From the NCBI GenBank assembly GCA_024401645.1, contig JAKSKR010000008.1, positions 1 through 64,000 of the forward strand: a stretch of DNA of 64,000 nt. The letters are read 5' to 3'. The position numbers and the translations under genes were made by a program. Below the pieces are notes generated by a model, which saw only the letters and a list, made by a program, of their open reading frames with translations, ran no database searches and was not told where the DNA came from. Source of the DNA: Paludibacteraceae bacterium. Lineage in GTDB: Bacteria > Bacteroidota > Bacteroidia > Bacteroidales > Paludibacteraceae. Below, in pieces: positions 14,889-23,423 of the stretch (positions are counted from its first letter, which is position 1; each line of letters starts with the position of its first letter).

Positions 14889-17465
14889 ATGATAAAATAC
14901 TTCTGCATTACACTTTTAACCGCATTGGCACTAATTGTGCCCCAACAACTACGTGCCGATGTCATATACGAAGGATTCGTCCGCGACTCGGTAACGGGCG
15001 AGGAATTGCCGTTTGCCGCCGTCATCTACAAAGGCACCCCTTACGGTACAGAAACCGACTTGCAGGGTTTCTACCGTTTGGAAACCGACTATCCGAAATC
15101 GGACAAGATAGAATTCTCATACCTCGGCTATAAGACGAAAGTGATTGACTTAAGGAAAGCCAGTCACCGCCTTAACGTGGTTCTAACGCCAGACGATGCG
15201 CAAGAACTTGGCGAAATTGTGGTAAAGACCAAGCGTAGGGAAAAGTACCGCAGGAAGGGGAATCCGGCAGTAGACCTCATTAAGAAGGTGATTGAGTACC
15301 GCGACAGCAACGACATACGCACCACCGACTACTATTCGGTAAAGAAATACGAGAAAACCATTCTGGGCTTGAACGACTTTAAGGCGCCAACCGACTCGGT
15401 AAAGCGCAACAAGCACAGCTGGAACTACATGTACGACTACATAGACACTTCCGAAATCTCGAAGAAGACCTACCTTCCGGTTTCGGTGAGAGAGAACGTC
15501 AGTACGGTCAGCTACCAGCAGTCGCCCGAACGCATAAAACGCACGGTTAACGCACAGAACAACAAGACCATCATCAACGTCATGTCGGAACAGATGATCG
15601 ACAACCTGTTGAACGAATGTTTCACCGACGTGCAGCTCTACAACAACAACATCGACATCTTCGTGGAGAAGTTTATGAGCCCGTTGTCGTCAATGGCGCC
15701 TGTGTTCTACCACTTCTACATTTCCGACACCGTAACCCTTGAAGATGGCAAGCCATATACCGAAATGACCTTCGTACCGGCCAATTCTAGCGACCTTGGC
15801 TTTACGGGCTACCTCTACATCACCACCGACAGCACCTATGCCGTTAAGAAGGTGAAGATGGACATTCCGCGCGACATTAAGCTCAACCTTGTTGAGAAAC
15901 TACACATTGAACAAGAGTTTGACCAAACAGAAGAAGGCAAATGGGCCATTAAGCACGAACGCATGATTTCGGAATTGTTCCTCATCGATGGTCTGCAAGG
16001 TGGCTATGCCCGCCGCGACGCCTACTACACCAACTATAAGTGGCACGACATTGACAAGGAGGTGTTTAACCGCGAGGAAAACCTTGTGGTGGAAAAAACG
16101 GCAAAACAACATGTCGACACGTTCTGGACTGCGGCTAGGCCTACCAACCTTTCGCGCAACGAGGCCCGCATAGACACACTGATTGACCGCATGGACCAAA
16201 GCACCTTCATCAACATTGGCGAATACCTTATCAAGACCTGTGTAGAAGGTTACATGACCATTGGCAAGAAAGAGTACTTCGATTATGGCCGCGTAATGAG
16301 CACCTACTCGCGCAACGACCTTGAAGGTAACCGTTTCCGCATTGGCGGACGTACCAATCCGTCGCTTAACGACCGCCTGTTCTTCGACGGGTTCCTGGCC
16401 TACGGCACCAAGGACGAGAAGTTTAAATACAAGGCAGAGCTTGAATATTCGTTCCGCGACAAGGAGTTCAGTAAGATGGACTTCCCGCGCCACTCCATCA
16501 TGGTCAACTATGTTTACGACTGGGACATTCCCTCGGAACGTTTCCTTGGCGAATACAACAGTAGCTTCATCCACTCGTTCAAACGCGAGAAGGTGACGCA
16601 GTTTGCCTACGTGAAAAGCCAGACCTTCCGCTACCTGAACGAGAAGGGCAATGGTTTCACCTACAGCGTTAGTGCCAAGCACTACGAGGAGACGCCTGCC
16701 GGCGACCTTCAGTACTTGAGAATGGAAGACTTCTCGAGGGTGAAAGAGTTGGAACAGACCGAGTTTAACCTTTCGTTGGGCTATGCACCGGGCATCCACT
16801 ACTACCAGAACAAGAGCACACGCTACATAATGAACAAAGATGTGCCGCAGTTTGCGTTGAGCCACACCACCGCACTTAAGGACGTGCTTGGCAGCCAGTA
16901 CGACTACAACAAGACCGAGTTCTCGTACAAGCAGAAATACAACGTCACGCCATTGGGTTACATGTTGTTTGCCTTCAAGGCAGGCAAAATTTGGGACAAG
17001 GCGCCTTACCCACTGCTCTTCATTCCGGCAGCCAACCTTTCGTACATCAACAACGACGAGACCTTCTGGCTGATGAACAACATGGAATTCCTTACCGACC
17101 AGTATGCTTCGGTTGACCTTTTCTACAACATGAACGGCTTCCTGCTTGGCAGAATTCCGGGCATTAGAAGGTTGCAATGGAAAGAGGTGTTCCGCTTCAA
17201 GGCCCTTTATGGCGGACTTACCGACAAGAACAATCCGTTCCTTGCACAGAACTACAACGACGGCACCCTGTTCCAGTTTCCTATGAGCAAGTATGGCAGC
17301 CAGACGTCGTTTGAACTAGACAAGAAGCCATACATGGAAGTGAGCGTAGGTCTGCACAACGTGTTCAAGTTCTTCATGATTGAAGTGACACGCCGTTTGA
17401 ACTACCTCGACAATCCGAATGCCCAGAAGTGGGGCATAAACGTAGGTATGGGACTTTATATGTAA
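14889..17465 (+). CDS. DUF5686 outer-membrane protein with carboxypeptidase-regulatory-like domain
   Basis: I place the start at 14889 (MIKYFCITLLTALALIV), because this begins a proper signal peptide; an in-frame ATG 48 bases earlier would bury it. The product is 858 residues. After the signal peptide comes a CarboxypepD_reg-like beta-sandwich (about 24-105: GFVRDSVTGEELPFAAV, TDLQGFYRLET, FSYLGYKTKVIDL), as found at the front of many Bacteroidota outer-membrane proteins. The rest matches the DUF5686 type, with an alternating pattern that suggests a C-terminal beta-barrel (for example MEVSVGLHNVFKFFMIEVTRRLNYL near the end, read in two parts). Function is unknown. The PorT-like gene follows about 90 bases later with its own promoter. 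Confidence 0.88.
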   Translation: MIKYFCITLLTALALIVPQQLRADVIYEGFVRDSVTGEELPFAAVIYKGTPYGTETDLQGFYRLETDYPKSDKIEFSYLGYKTKVIDLRKASHRLNVVLTPDDAQELGEIVVKTKRREKYRRKGNPAVDLIKKVIEYRDSNDIRTTDYYSVKKYEKTILGLNDFKAPTDSVKRNKHSWNYMYDYIDTSEISKKTYLPVSVRENVSTVSYQQSPERIKRTVNAQNNKTIINVMSEQMIDNLLNECFTDVQLYNNNIDIFVEKFMSPLSSMAPVFYHFYISDTVTLEDGKPYTEMTFVPANSSDLGFTGYLYITTDSTYAVKKVKMDIPRDIKLNLVEKLHIEQEFDQTEEGKWAIKHERMISELFLIDGLQGGYARRDAYYTNYKWHDIDKEVFNREENLVVEKTAKQHVDTFWTAARPTNLSRNEARIDTLIDRMDQSTFINIGEYLIKTCVEGYMTIGKKEYFDYGRVMSTYSRNDLEGNRFRIGGRTNPSLNDRLFFDGFLAYGTKDEKFKYKAELEYSFRDKEFSKMDFPRHSIMVNYVYDWDIPSERFLGEYNSSFIHSFKREKVTQFAYVKSQTFRYLNEKGNGFTYSVSAKHYEETPAGDLQYLRMEDFSRVKELEQTEFNLSLGYAPGIHYYQNKSTRYIMNKDVPQFALSHTTALKDVLGSQYDYNKTEFSYKQKYNVTPLGYMLFAFKAGKIWDKAPYPLLFIPAANLSYINNDETFWLMNNMEFLTDQYASVDLFYNMNGFLLGRIPGIRRLQWKEVFRFKALYGGLTDKNNPFLAQNYNDGTLFQFPMSKYGSQTSFELDKKPYMEVSVGLHNVFKFFMIEVTRRLNYLDNPNAQKWGINVGMGLYM

Positions 17466-17472
17466 TTTTTTG

Positions 17473-17480
17473 TAAATTTG
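17473..17480 (+). promoter_or_regulatory. -7 element of the PorT-like gene
   Basis: TAAATTTG followed by C, just after the DUF5686 stop, with a leader of about 70 bases to the ATG at 17555. Confidence 0.65.
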
Positions 17481-17554
17481 CAGACGGGTAAACTCAATAA
17501 AATGGTAAATATGCCGTTTTTTGAATTAACAGTGTTTTCCTTCAGAACAGAACA

Positions 17555-18289
17555 ATGAACAAAATAATAAAGATATTACTGCTGTCGACCTTGCTGCTAG
17601 CCACAGCAACATCGGCTTATTCCCAATCGGCCTACAAGAACTTTGGGAAGGCGATGAACCTGATTAATGTCGACAACAAGCAATATCATTTCGGTTTCAT
17701 TCTCGGCTTCAATGCCATGGACTTCAACGTTGCGCAAAGCAATGCTGTTGCCAAAGACGACGGCAAAGTTTGGTATGCCGACGTTGTCAGCATGGGTTCG
17801 GGCTTTACCGTCGGCATCATCACCGACTTGCGCTTGGGCGAATATTTCGACCTTCGTTTCAACCCAGTTTTGTTGTTCAACGACCGCGTGGTGCACTACG
17901 TCGACGACAAAGGTCAACCCGCAATGGAAGACGTGACCGTGAAGTCAAGCGTCATCGACTTCCCTTTGTTGGTAAAGATGAGGGCACAGCGCATGCACAA
18001 CTTCCGCCCCTACCTGGTTGCCGGTCCGGCAATGACGTTAGACCTTGGTCGTTCGCAAGACTGCAACCTACTGTTAAAGGCAATTGACTACGGTGCAGAA
18101 TTTGGTTTCGGTTTCGACGTGTACCTGCCTTACTTTAGGCTAGCCCCAGAAATAAAGATGTTCTACGGCTTTAACGACATGCTCGACCGTGACCGACCAG
18201 ACATTATTGGTACAACCGACGAGAAATGGCAAAACGCCATAAACAAGCTAACATCGCGCATGTTTACCCTAACATTCAATTTCGAATAA
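17555..18289 (+). CDS. porT: PorT-like outer-membrane beta-barrel protein
   Basis: The 244-residue protein has a signal peptide (MNKIIKILLLSTLLLATATSAYSQ) and then the alternating pattern of a small outer-membrane barrel: HFGFILGFNAMDF, GSGFTVGIITDLRLGEYFDLRFNP, VIDFPLLVKMRAQR, RPYLVAGPAMTLDL, YLPYFRLAPEIKMFYGF, and a terminal aromatic strand MFTLTFNFE. Length and blocks match PorT/SprT, a T9SS component, which fits the T9SS-sorted protein at 59 kb. The porT name is my recognition from pattern. A general PorT-family (OMP_b-brl_2) barrel not tied to T9SS is the alternative. It has its own promoter and terminator. Confidence 0.75.
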   Translation: MNKIIKILLLSTLLLATATSAYSQSAYKNFGKAMNLINVDNKQYHFGFILGFNAMDFNVAQSNAVAKDDGKVWYADVVSMGSGFTVGIITDLRLGEYFDLRFNPVLLFNDRVVHYVDDKGQPAMEDVTVKSSVIDFPLLVKMRAQRMHNFRPYLVAGPAMTLDLGRSQDCNLLLKAIDYGAEFGFGFDVYLPYFRLAPEIKMFYGFNDMLDRDRPDIIGTTDEKWQNAINKLTSRMFTLTFNFE

Positions 18290-18296
18290 GAGAACA

Positions 18297-18329
18297 AATC
18301 GGAGCCAGGCAACAGGCTCCGATTTTTTT
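18297..18329 (+). terminator. Intrinsic terminator of the PorT-like gene
   Basis: A 10-bp perfect stem AATCGGAGCC (18297-18306)/GGCTCCGATT (18315-18324) is followed by a T run. Confidence 0.88.
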
Positions 18330-18366
18330 GTTTTGGGTAACAGTCCTCTGCAGATTATGCTTTGAG

Positions 18367-18374
18367 TATTTTTG
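18367..18374 (+). promoter_or_regulatory. -7 element of the AAA-ATPase/nuclease-like gene
   Basis: TATTTTTG lies 17 bases before the ATG at 18392, giving a short leader of about 10-12 bases. Confidence 0.6.
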
Positions 18375-18391
18375 TAACAAAGTAGACGGTT

Positions 18392-19951
18392 ATGGAACAA
18401 TTCATCCGAAAATATCCCATCGGCATTCAAACCTTTGAGGAAATCATTGAAGGTGGTTATTGCTATGTCGACAAGACTGACTTGATATACAAAATGGTAC
18501 AAACAGGGAATTACTATTTTTTGAGTCGTCCCCGTCGTTTCGGTAAAAGTCTACTTATCACCACACTACAAACCTACTTCGAAGGGAAGAAGGACTTATT
18601 CAAAGGCCTAGCCATTGAAAAACTTGAAAGGGAATGGGAACAGTATCCGGTTTTCCATCTCGACTTTTCAGGAAACAAATACAACGAGGACGGAGACTTG
18701 CAGAACGTTGTCGACCTATTCTTAAAGAATTTGGAAGGTATTTACGGAGCAAACGAAAGCGAAAAGACTTTCGGTTCAAGAATGCAAGGCTTACTTCTAC
18801 GTGCGGCTAGACAGACGGAGAAGCAATGTGTCGTGCTTATTGACGAATATGACAAACCGTTGACCGACACCATTGACAAACCCGACATTCAAGACCTAAA
18901 CCGAGAAATACTACAAAGTCTTTATGGCGTCTTGAATAGTGCCGACGCCAACATAAAATTTGCCATGCTAACAGGGGTTACCCGTTACGGCAAATTAGGC
19001 ATTTTCAGTGCCAGCAACAACTTGAACGACATTTCAATGGCCCCCGCATTCTCTTCTATATGCGGTGTTACTGAAGATGAGTTGAAAAACAATTTCAGCA
19101 ACGACATTGAGGCATTAGGCATAGAACTCGGCATTTCGCCCGAAGACACTTACGAGATTTTAAAAAGGAAGTACGACGGCTATCATTTTTGCCTCAAGTC
19201 TAAAGACATTTACAATCCGTTCAGCCTGTTAAAGAGTCTAGACAACAAGGTAATTGCAAACCATTGGTTTGCTACCGGCACGCCAACTTACCTAACCAAG
19301 ATTCTAAAGACCTCCGATTTCAACCCCGCCCTGCTGGAAGGTGAAATCTACGCAACAGAAGAAAACATCAGTTCATTTGGTAATGGTCAAGGCAACATTG
19401 TTGCCGCTATGTATCAAAGCGGTTACTTAACCATTAAAGATTTTGAAGATGGCATATACACGTTAGGCATACCAAACGAAGAAGTTGCCTCGGGACTGAC
19501 ATCGTACCTCATTCCTGAATTTTTGGGAGAAACAACCAGCAACTATGCGCCAGAAATAAAAGCATTGGGCAAATACATAAAGAACGGTGATGCCGATAAC
19601 ATAATGCAACAATTGCAGAGTATTATGGAAGAAATTCCGTTCGAAAACAACGACACGAAAATGGTAGAAGCCCATTTCCGAAACATGGTTTACCTGCTTA
19701 TTCGTGCCACAGGACACAAAACTTATGTTGAGCTGCCAAAACTTGGGGGCAGAATTGACATCTGTTTCGAAACTGACAGATTTGTCTACATCATAGAATG
19801 TAAGCGCGACCAGTCGGCACACGACGCACTTATGCAAATAGAAGAAAAGAAATATGGCAAGCGCCTTTCTTCAGAGGGGAAAAAAGTGATTAAGATTGGA
19901 GCCAATTTCAGCAGCAAAGAGAAGAATTTAGTTGAATGGATGGTCAGATAA
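18392..19951 (+). CDS. AAA-ATPase-like / PD-(D/E)XK nuclease superfamily protein
   Basis: The 519-residue protein has the paired architecture common in Bacteroidota: an N-terminal AAA-ATPase-like domain (PF09820 type) and a C-terminal PD-(D/E)XK domain (PF08011 type). It opens with the typical YPIGIQTFEEIIEGGYCYVDKT. Walker A is RPRRFGKSLL (about 46-55), Walker B is VVLIDEYDKPL (about 147-157), and a sensor-like LTGVTRYGKLGIFSASNNL follows. The C-terminal motif keeps Asp in GGRIDICF (about 454-461) and ExK in YIIECKRDQ (about 467-475), so both catalytic centres look intact. Genomes often carry many copies and the role is unknown; mobile or defence-related functions have been suggested but not shown for this type. 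It has its own promoter and no partner gene. Confidence 0.92.
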   Translation: MEQFIRKYPIGIQTFEEIIEGGYCYVDKTDLIYKMVQTGNYYFLSRPRRFGKSLLITTLQTYFEGKKDLFKGLAIEKLEREWEQYPVFHLDFSGNKYNEDGDLQNVVDLFLKNLEGIYGANESEKTFGSRMQGLLLRAARQTEKQCVVLIDEYDKPLTDTIDKPDIQDLNREILQSLYGVLNSADANIKFAMLTGVTRYGKLGIFSASNNLNDISMAPAFSSICGVTEDELKNNFSNDIEALGIELGISPEDTYEILKRKYDGYHFCLKSKDIYNPFSLLKSLDNKVIANHWFATGTPTYLTKILKTSDFNPALLEGEIYATEENISSFGNGQGNIVAAMYQSGYLTIKDFEDGIYTLGIPNEEVASGLTSYLIPEFLGETTSNYAPEIKALGKYIKNGDADNIMQQLQSIMEEIPFENNDTKMVEAHFRNMVYLLIRATGHKTYVELPKLGGRIDICFETDRFVYIIECKRDQSAHDALMQIEEKKYGKRLSSEGKKVIKIGANFSSKEKNLVEWMVR

Positions 19952-20008
19952 ACCACGTTTGCAAATTCGACTGAAAGGGACATGAGGAAATACTCGTAAC
20001 ATAAAAAC

Positions 20009-20051
20009 AATCCCCTCTAACTCTCAATTTGCGGGAGATTTAGAGGGGATT
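20009..20051. terminator. Hairpin between convergent genes
   Basis: An 11-bp perfect stem AATCCCCTCTA (20009-20019)/TAGAGGGGATT (20041-20051), extended by CTCTC/GGGAG inside, lies between the ATPase gene and the minus-strand membrane protein. Neither side has a strong T run, so it may act as a weak bidirectional terminator or an mRNA 3' stabiliser. Confidence 0.55.
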
Positions 20052-20083
20052 AACTATGAACTGAAACCGTCTAACTATAGTCA

Positions 20084-20539
20084 TCAATGACTAATATGAA
20101 AACCTTTTTTAAAGAATTCGAGTAACAACCCGCCAGTACAGAACACCTGGAAATAGACGAAGAAATTGCAGAAAAGGGCAAAAGTGTGCAAACCTTTGAA
20201 AGAGCCCCCCACAATTAATAAAGTGACAACCAAAGCCAAGGCGCCTGCAACAACATCGACGATACCGAAAACAAATCCAAGCATCGAGGCGAAAAGTCCC
20301 AAGACAAAGATCACCGAAACCAAACAGCAGAAGACCGAAATGACCTTAAAAAGGGGGTCGCTTACAAAATAACCGGTAACTCCTAAAATTGGAATGACGG
20401 ACAACGCAAACATAATGGGGAAATGAACAGTATGGTAGTTGTCGTAGTATTGTTGATAGAGAGAACCAAAGAACGAAAATACCACTATAGCTATAATAAC
20501 CATTGCAGGCACTACAAATGCGAAAGGAACTAAACTCAT
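20084..20539 (-). CDS. Small multi-pass membrane protein of unknown function
   Basis: The 151 residues are mostly hydrophobic, with four to five membrane helices at about 5-25, 42-60, 66-92, 96-116 and 119-142. There is no signal peptide separate from the first helix and no catalytic motif. A -7 element lies 35 bases upstream, which supports real expression. It stands alone, converging with the ATPase/nuclease-like gene. I do not recognise the family. Confidence 0.6.
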   Translation of the reverse strand: MSLVPFAFVVPAMVIIAIVVFSFFGSLYQQYYDNYHTVHFPIMFALSVIPILGVTGYFVSDPLFKVISVFCCLVSVIFVLGLFASMLGFVFGIVDVVAGALALVVTLLIVGGSFKGLHTFALFCNFFVYFQVFCTGGLLLEFFKKGFHISH

Positions 20540-20573
20540 AATCGAATAAATTTTGTTGTTTGTTTTGATGTGA

Positions 20574-20581
20574 CAAAGTTA
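20574..20581 (-). promoter_or_regulatory. -7 element of the small membrane protein gene
   Basis: Reads TAACTTTG on the minus strand, an exact consensus match, about 35 bases before the start codon. Confidence 0.65.
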
Positions 20582-20891
20582 CAACGCCCCACAACGCAAG
20601 AAAAGAGCAAGAACGTACAGAAAGTAAGCAAAAGAGAACAAAAAGGTTCTATACCATGAGAACAGAGATTTCTTGGAAATAAAAAAAGGGAATTATATAC
20701 CAATCGGTAGCAAAATAATAAAATGATAGTTTGTTAACAGAATTGCAAATCGGTGAAGTGTAGCGAGCCAAAACGGCCTTTTAGGACATAGTTACCACTT
20801 GGAAAGGCCTGGAAAACAGCCATCAAAGATGTCATAGAAAACTGCCTAACGCAGAAAACGAAAACATCAGAAAACCTTAACATAAATACCT
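20582..20891. other. Gene-free intergenic region
   Basis: About 310 bases separate the small membrane protein's promoter from the cysK terminator. No open frame with family resemblance, tRNA or clear hairpin is visible. The composition is A-rich on the plus strand. I see nothing assignable in it. Confidence 0.5.
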
Positions 20892-20924
20892 AAAAAAAGG
20901 GAATGCACCAAGCGGCACATTCCC
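20892..20924 (-). terminator. Intrinsic terminator of the metY-cysK unit
   Basis: On the minus strand GGGAATG pairs with CATTCCC (20918-20924 with 20899-20905), with further partial pairing inside, and seven T follow. It lies about 25 bases after the cysK stop. Confidence 0.8.
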
Positions 20925-20949
20925 ATAATAAACCAAGTTTCTAAAAAAA

Positions 20950-21897
20950 TTATAGAGGATATTCTTCAAAAGCGTAAAGGATGGTAGACAAGTAGCGTTC
21001 GCCAGTGTCTGGCAACAAAGCCACAATCTTCTTGCCCTTGTTTTCAGGCAACTTTGCCAATTCTGAAGCAGCGAATGCAGCTGCGCCAGACGAGATACCA
21101 ACCAAAAGACCTTCGGTCTGTGCCAACTGACGGCCAGTGCGAATGGCTTCGTCGTTTTCTACGGTTACAATCTGGTCTACTACACTGCGGTTGAACGTCT
21201 TTGGCACGAAACCAGCACCAATACCCTGAATTTTGTGTGGGCCAGGAGCGCCACCCGACAATACAGGAGAAGAAGCAGGCTCAACAGCCACGATCTTAAC
21301 GTTTGGATTCTTTTCCTTCAATAGTTTACCTACACCACTAACAGTACCACCAGTACCAACACCAGCCACAAAAATGTCGACCTGGCCATCGGTATCCTTC
21401 CAGATTTCCTCACCTGTTGTGCGGTAGTGCTTTTCTGGGTTTGCCAAGTTTTCGAACTGCTGAAGGATGACAGCACCCGGAGTTTCTGCCTTCAAGCTTT
21501 CAGCCTTGGCAATGGCTCCCTTCATGCCGTCCTTGCCTGGGGTAAGTTCAAGGCGAGCGCCATAAGCCTTAAGCAAGTTGCGACGTTCAACACTCATTGA
21601 GTCTGGCATGGTAAGGATGAGCTTGTAGCCCTTAACGGCAGAAACGAATGCCAAACCAACGCCGGTGTTGCCACTGGTAGGTTCAATGATGGTTGCACCT
21701 GGCTTAAGAATGCCCTTCTGCTCGGCATCTTCTACCATTGCCAATGCAACACGGTCTTTTACGCTACCGGCAGGATTAAAATATTCTACCTTTGCAATGA
21801 CTGAACCTTCGGCAATACCTTTTGATGCCGCAAATTTATTGAGTGCGAGAAGTGGTGTGTTACCAACTAATTCGGTGAGTTTATTAGCGATTTTCAT
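20950..21897 (-). CDS. cysK: Cysteine synthase A
   Basis: CysK is a PLP enzyme that makes L-cysteine from O-acetylserine and sulfide in the cytoplasm. The 315 residues hold the PLP lysine in NPAGSVKDR (Lys47), the substrate loop TSGNTG (74-79), the PLP-phosphate loop [12 protein letters not shown], and the C-terminal [10 protein letters not shown] block. Length is standard. It lies 63 bases after the metY-like gene on the same strand and is followed by a terminator, so the two form a sulfur-assimilation unit. CysM is the alternative, but the overall blocks favour CysK. Confidence 0.96.
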   Translation of the reverse strand: MKIANKLTELVGNTPLLALNKFAASKGIAEGSVIAKVEYFNPAGSVKDRVALAMVEDAEQKGILKPGATIIEPTSGNTGVGLAFVSAVKGYKLILTMPDSMSVERRNLLKAYGARLELTPGKDGMKGAIAKAESLKAETPGAVILQQFENLANPEKHYRTTGEEIWKDTDGQVDIFVAGVGTGGTVSGVGKLLKEKNPNVKIVAVEPASSPVLSGGAPGPHKIQGIGAGFVPKTFNRSVVDQIVTVENDEAIRTGRQLAQTEGLLVGISSGAAAFAASELAKLPENKGKKIVALLPDTGERYLSTILYAFEEYPL

Positions 21898-21960
21898 ATA
21901 GCTTTCAATTTTTAAAGTCCTTGGTAAAAAATATTCTTGAATTCCTCTTTTGTTTCTGTT

Positions 21961-23244
21961 TTAAATTGCGTCGAATGCCTGTTGCAAATCGTCGATGATG
22001 TCGTCGATGTGTTCGGTACCAATACTCAAGCGGATGGTGCTCTGTGCAATACCCTGATCGGTAAGTTCCTCGTCGCTAAGCTGCGAGTGGGTGGTACTTG
22101 CAGGGTGGATGACCAAGCTCTTAACATCGGCAACGTTTGCCAAGAGTGAGAAAATCTTCAAATGGTCGATGAAGGTTTCGGCTTCCTTCACGCCACCCTT
22201 AATGTCGAATGTAAAGATGGAACCTGCACCCTGTGGGAACAACTTCTTGTAAAGGGCGTTGTTTGGATGTTCGGGAAGTGAAGGGTGATTGACGCGAGCC
22301 ACCTTCGGATTGTTCTTCAAATATTCTACAACCTTCAACGCATTCTCGACGTGACGTTCAACACGCAAAGACAAGGTCTCGAGTCCCTGTAGCAACAAGA
22401 AAGCTGAAATTGGAGACAAGGTTGCACCAGTGTCGCGAAGAACGACGGCACGAATGCGGGTTACGAATGCAGCAGCACCAACTGCGTCGGCAAAGACAAC
22501 ACCATGGTAGCTTGGGTCTGGCTGGCTAAGCTGTGGGAACTTGTCGTTCTGCTTCCAGTTGAACTTACCGCTGTCTACAATCACACCGCCTAGGGTTGTT
22601 CCGTGGCCGCCAATGAACTTGGTTGCAGAGTGGATAACGATGTCGGCTCCGTGTTCAATTGGACGAAGCAAGTATGGAGTTGCAAAAGTGCTATCGATGA
22701 AGAGCGGAATACCATTCTTGTGGGCAATGTCGGCAACGGCATCTATATCGATGATGTTTGAGTTAGGGTTACCCAAGCTTTCAATGAAAACCAACTTGGT
22801 GTTTGGCTGAATGGCTTTTTCGAAAGCACTCAAATCGTCAGGATCGACGAATGTGGTAGTGATGCCGAACTGCGAAAGGGTGTGGCTTAACAAGTTGTAG
22901 GTGCCACCATAAATGGTCTTGGCAGCTACAATGTGGTCGCCAGCCTTTGTAATGTTCTCAATTGCGTAGGCAATAGCAGCTGCACCACTGGCAACAGCCA
23001 AACCCGCAACACCGCCTTCAAGGGCAGCAACGCGTTCCTCGAAAACGCCCTGGGTTGAGTTGGTCAAACGACCGTAGATGTTACCGGCATCGCGAAGGCC
23101 GAAACGGTCGGCTGCATGCTGAAAATTATGGAACACGTATGAAGTTGTCTGGTAGATAGGCACTGCACGTGCATCGGTTACTGGATCGGCCTGTTCCTGA
23201 CCAACATGAAGTTGAAGCGTTTCGAAGTGAAGTTTCTTTCCCAT
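21961..23244 (-). CDS. metY: O-acetylhomoserine sulfhydrylase (MetY-type, Cys/Met metabolism PLP enzyme)
   Basis: The 427-residue protein belongs to the Cys/Met metabolism PLP family and most resembles O-acetylhomoserine aminocarboxypropyltransferase, which makes homocysteine directly from sulfide. The start LHFETLQLHVGQEQADPVTDARAVPIYQTTSYVF is typical, read in pieces. The PLP lysine is Lys209 in SATKFIGGHG. TIYGGTYNLL and the C-terminal LSIGTEHIDDIIDDLQQAF are also characteristic. It is longer than cystathionine gamma-synthase (about 380-400), which supports MetY. A promoter lies upstream; no SAM riboswitch-like fold is apparent in the leader of about 70 bases. It is cotranscribed with cysK. 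Confidence 0.92.
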   Translation of the reverse strand: MGKKLHFETLQLHVGQEQADPVTDARAVPIYQTTSYVFHNFQHAADRFGLRDAGNIYGRLTNSTQGVFEERVAALEGGVAGLAVASGAAAIAYAIENITKAGDHIVAAKTIYGGTYNLLSHTLSQFGITTTFVDPDDLSAFEKAIQPNTKLVFIESLGNPNSNIIDIDAVADIAHKNGIPLFIDSTFATPYLLRPIEHGADIVIHSATKFIGGHGTTLGGVIVDSGKFNWKQNDKFPQLSQPDPSYHGVVFADAVGAAAFVTRIRAVVLRDTGATLSPISAFLLLQGLETLSLRVERHVENALKVVEYLKNNPKVARVNHPSLPEHPNNALYKKLFPQGAGSIFTFDIKGGVKEAETFIDHLKIFSLLANVADVKSLVIHPASTTHSQLSDEELTDQGIAQSTIRLSIGTEHIDDIIDDLQQAFDAI

Positions 23245-23316
23245 AATTTATATCCTCCTATATTTTTTTATTTTTCTATTTTGTTGCTTGTCGTTTTTTA
23301 TTTCCTTTCGACATTG

Positions 23317-23324
23317 CAAAGTTA
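23317..23324 (-). promoter_or_regulatory. -7 element of the metY-cysK unit
   Basis: Reads TAACTTTG on the minus strand, an exact match, about 75 bases before the metY ATG. It is divergent from the response-regulator promoter at 23403. Confidence 0.68.
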
Positions 23325-23402
23325 AGGAGGTATGGGTAGGTAGGCAATCGCACAAAAATGCCATTTTCATACCACATATATGGTATAATGTCATTTTTTG
23401 GA

Positions 23403-23410
23403 TAATTTTG
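23403..23410 (+). promoter_or_regulatory. -7 element of the LuxR-type response regulator gene
   Basis: TAATTTTG followed by C lies 14 bases before the first ATG at 23424 and 20 before the second at 23430, so the leader is very short. Confidence 0.65.
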
Positions 23411-23423
23411 CATTAAGAAACCA

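Noticed and set aside
15900-17177. Long open frame of 425 codons antisense to the DUF5686 gene
   Set aside because: It lies wholly opposite a gene with clear family likeness, has no recognisable motif or promoter, and is explained by codon bias of the real strand.
23245-23423. SAM or other riboswitch upstream of metY
   Set aside because: The leader is short and no riboswitch-like helices or conserved junctions could be read in it.
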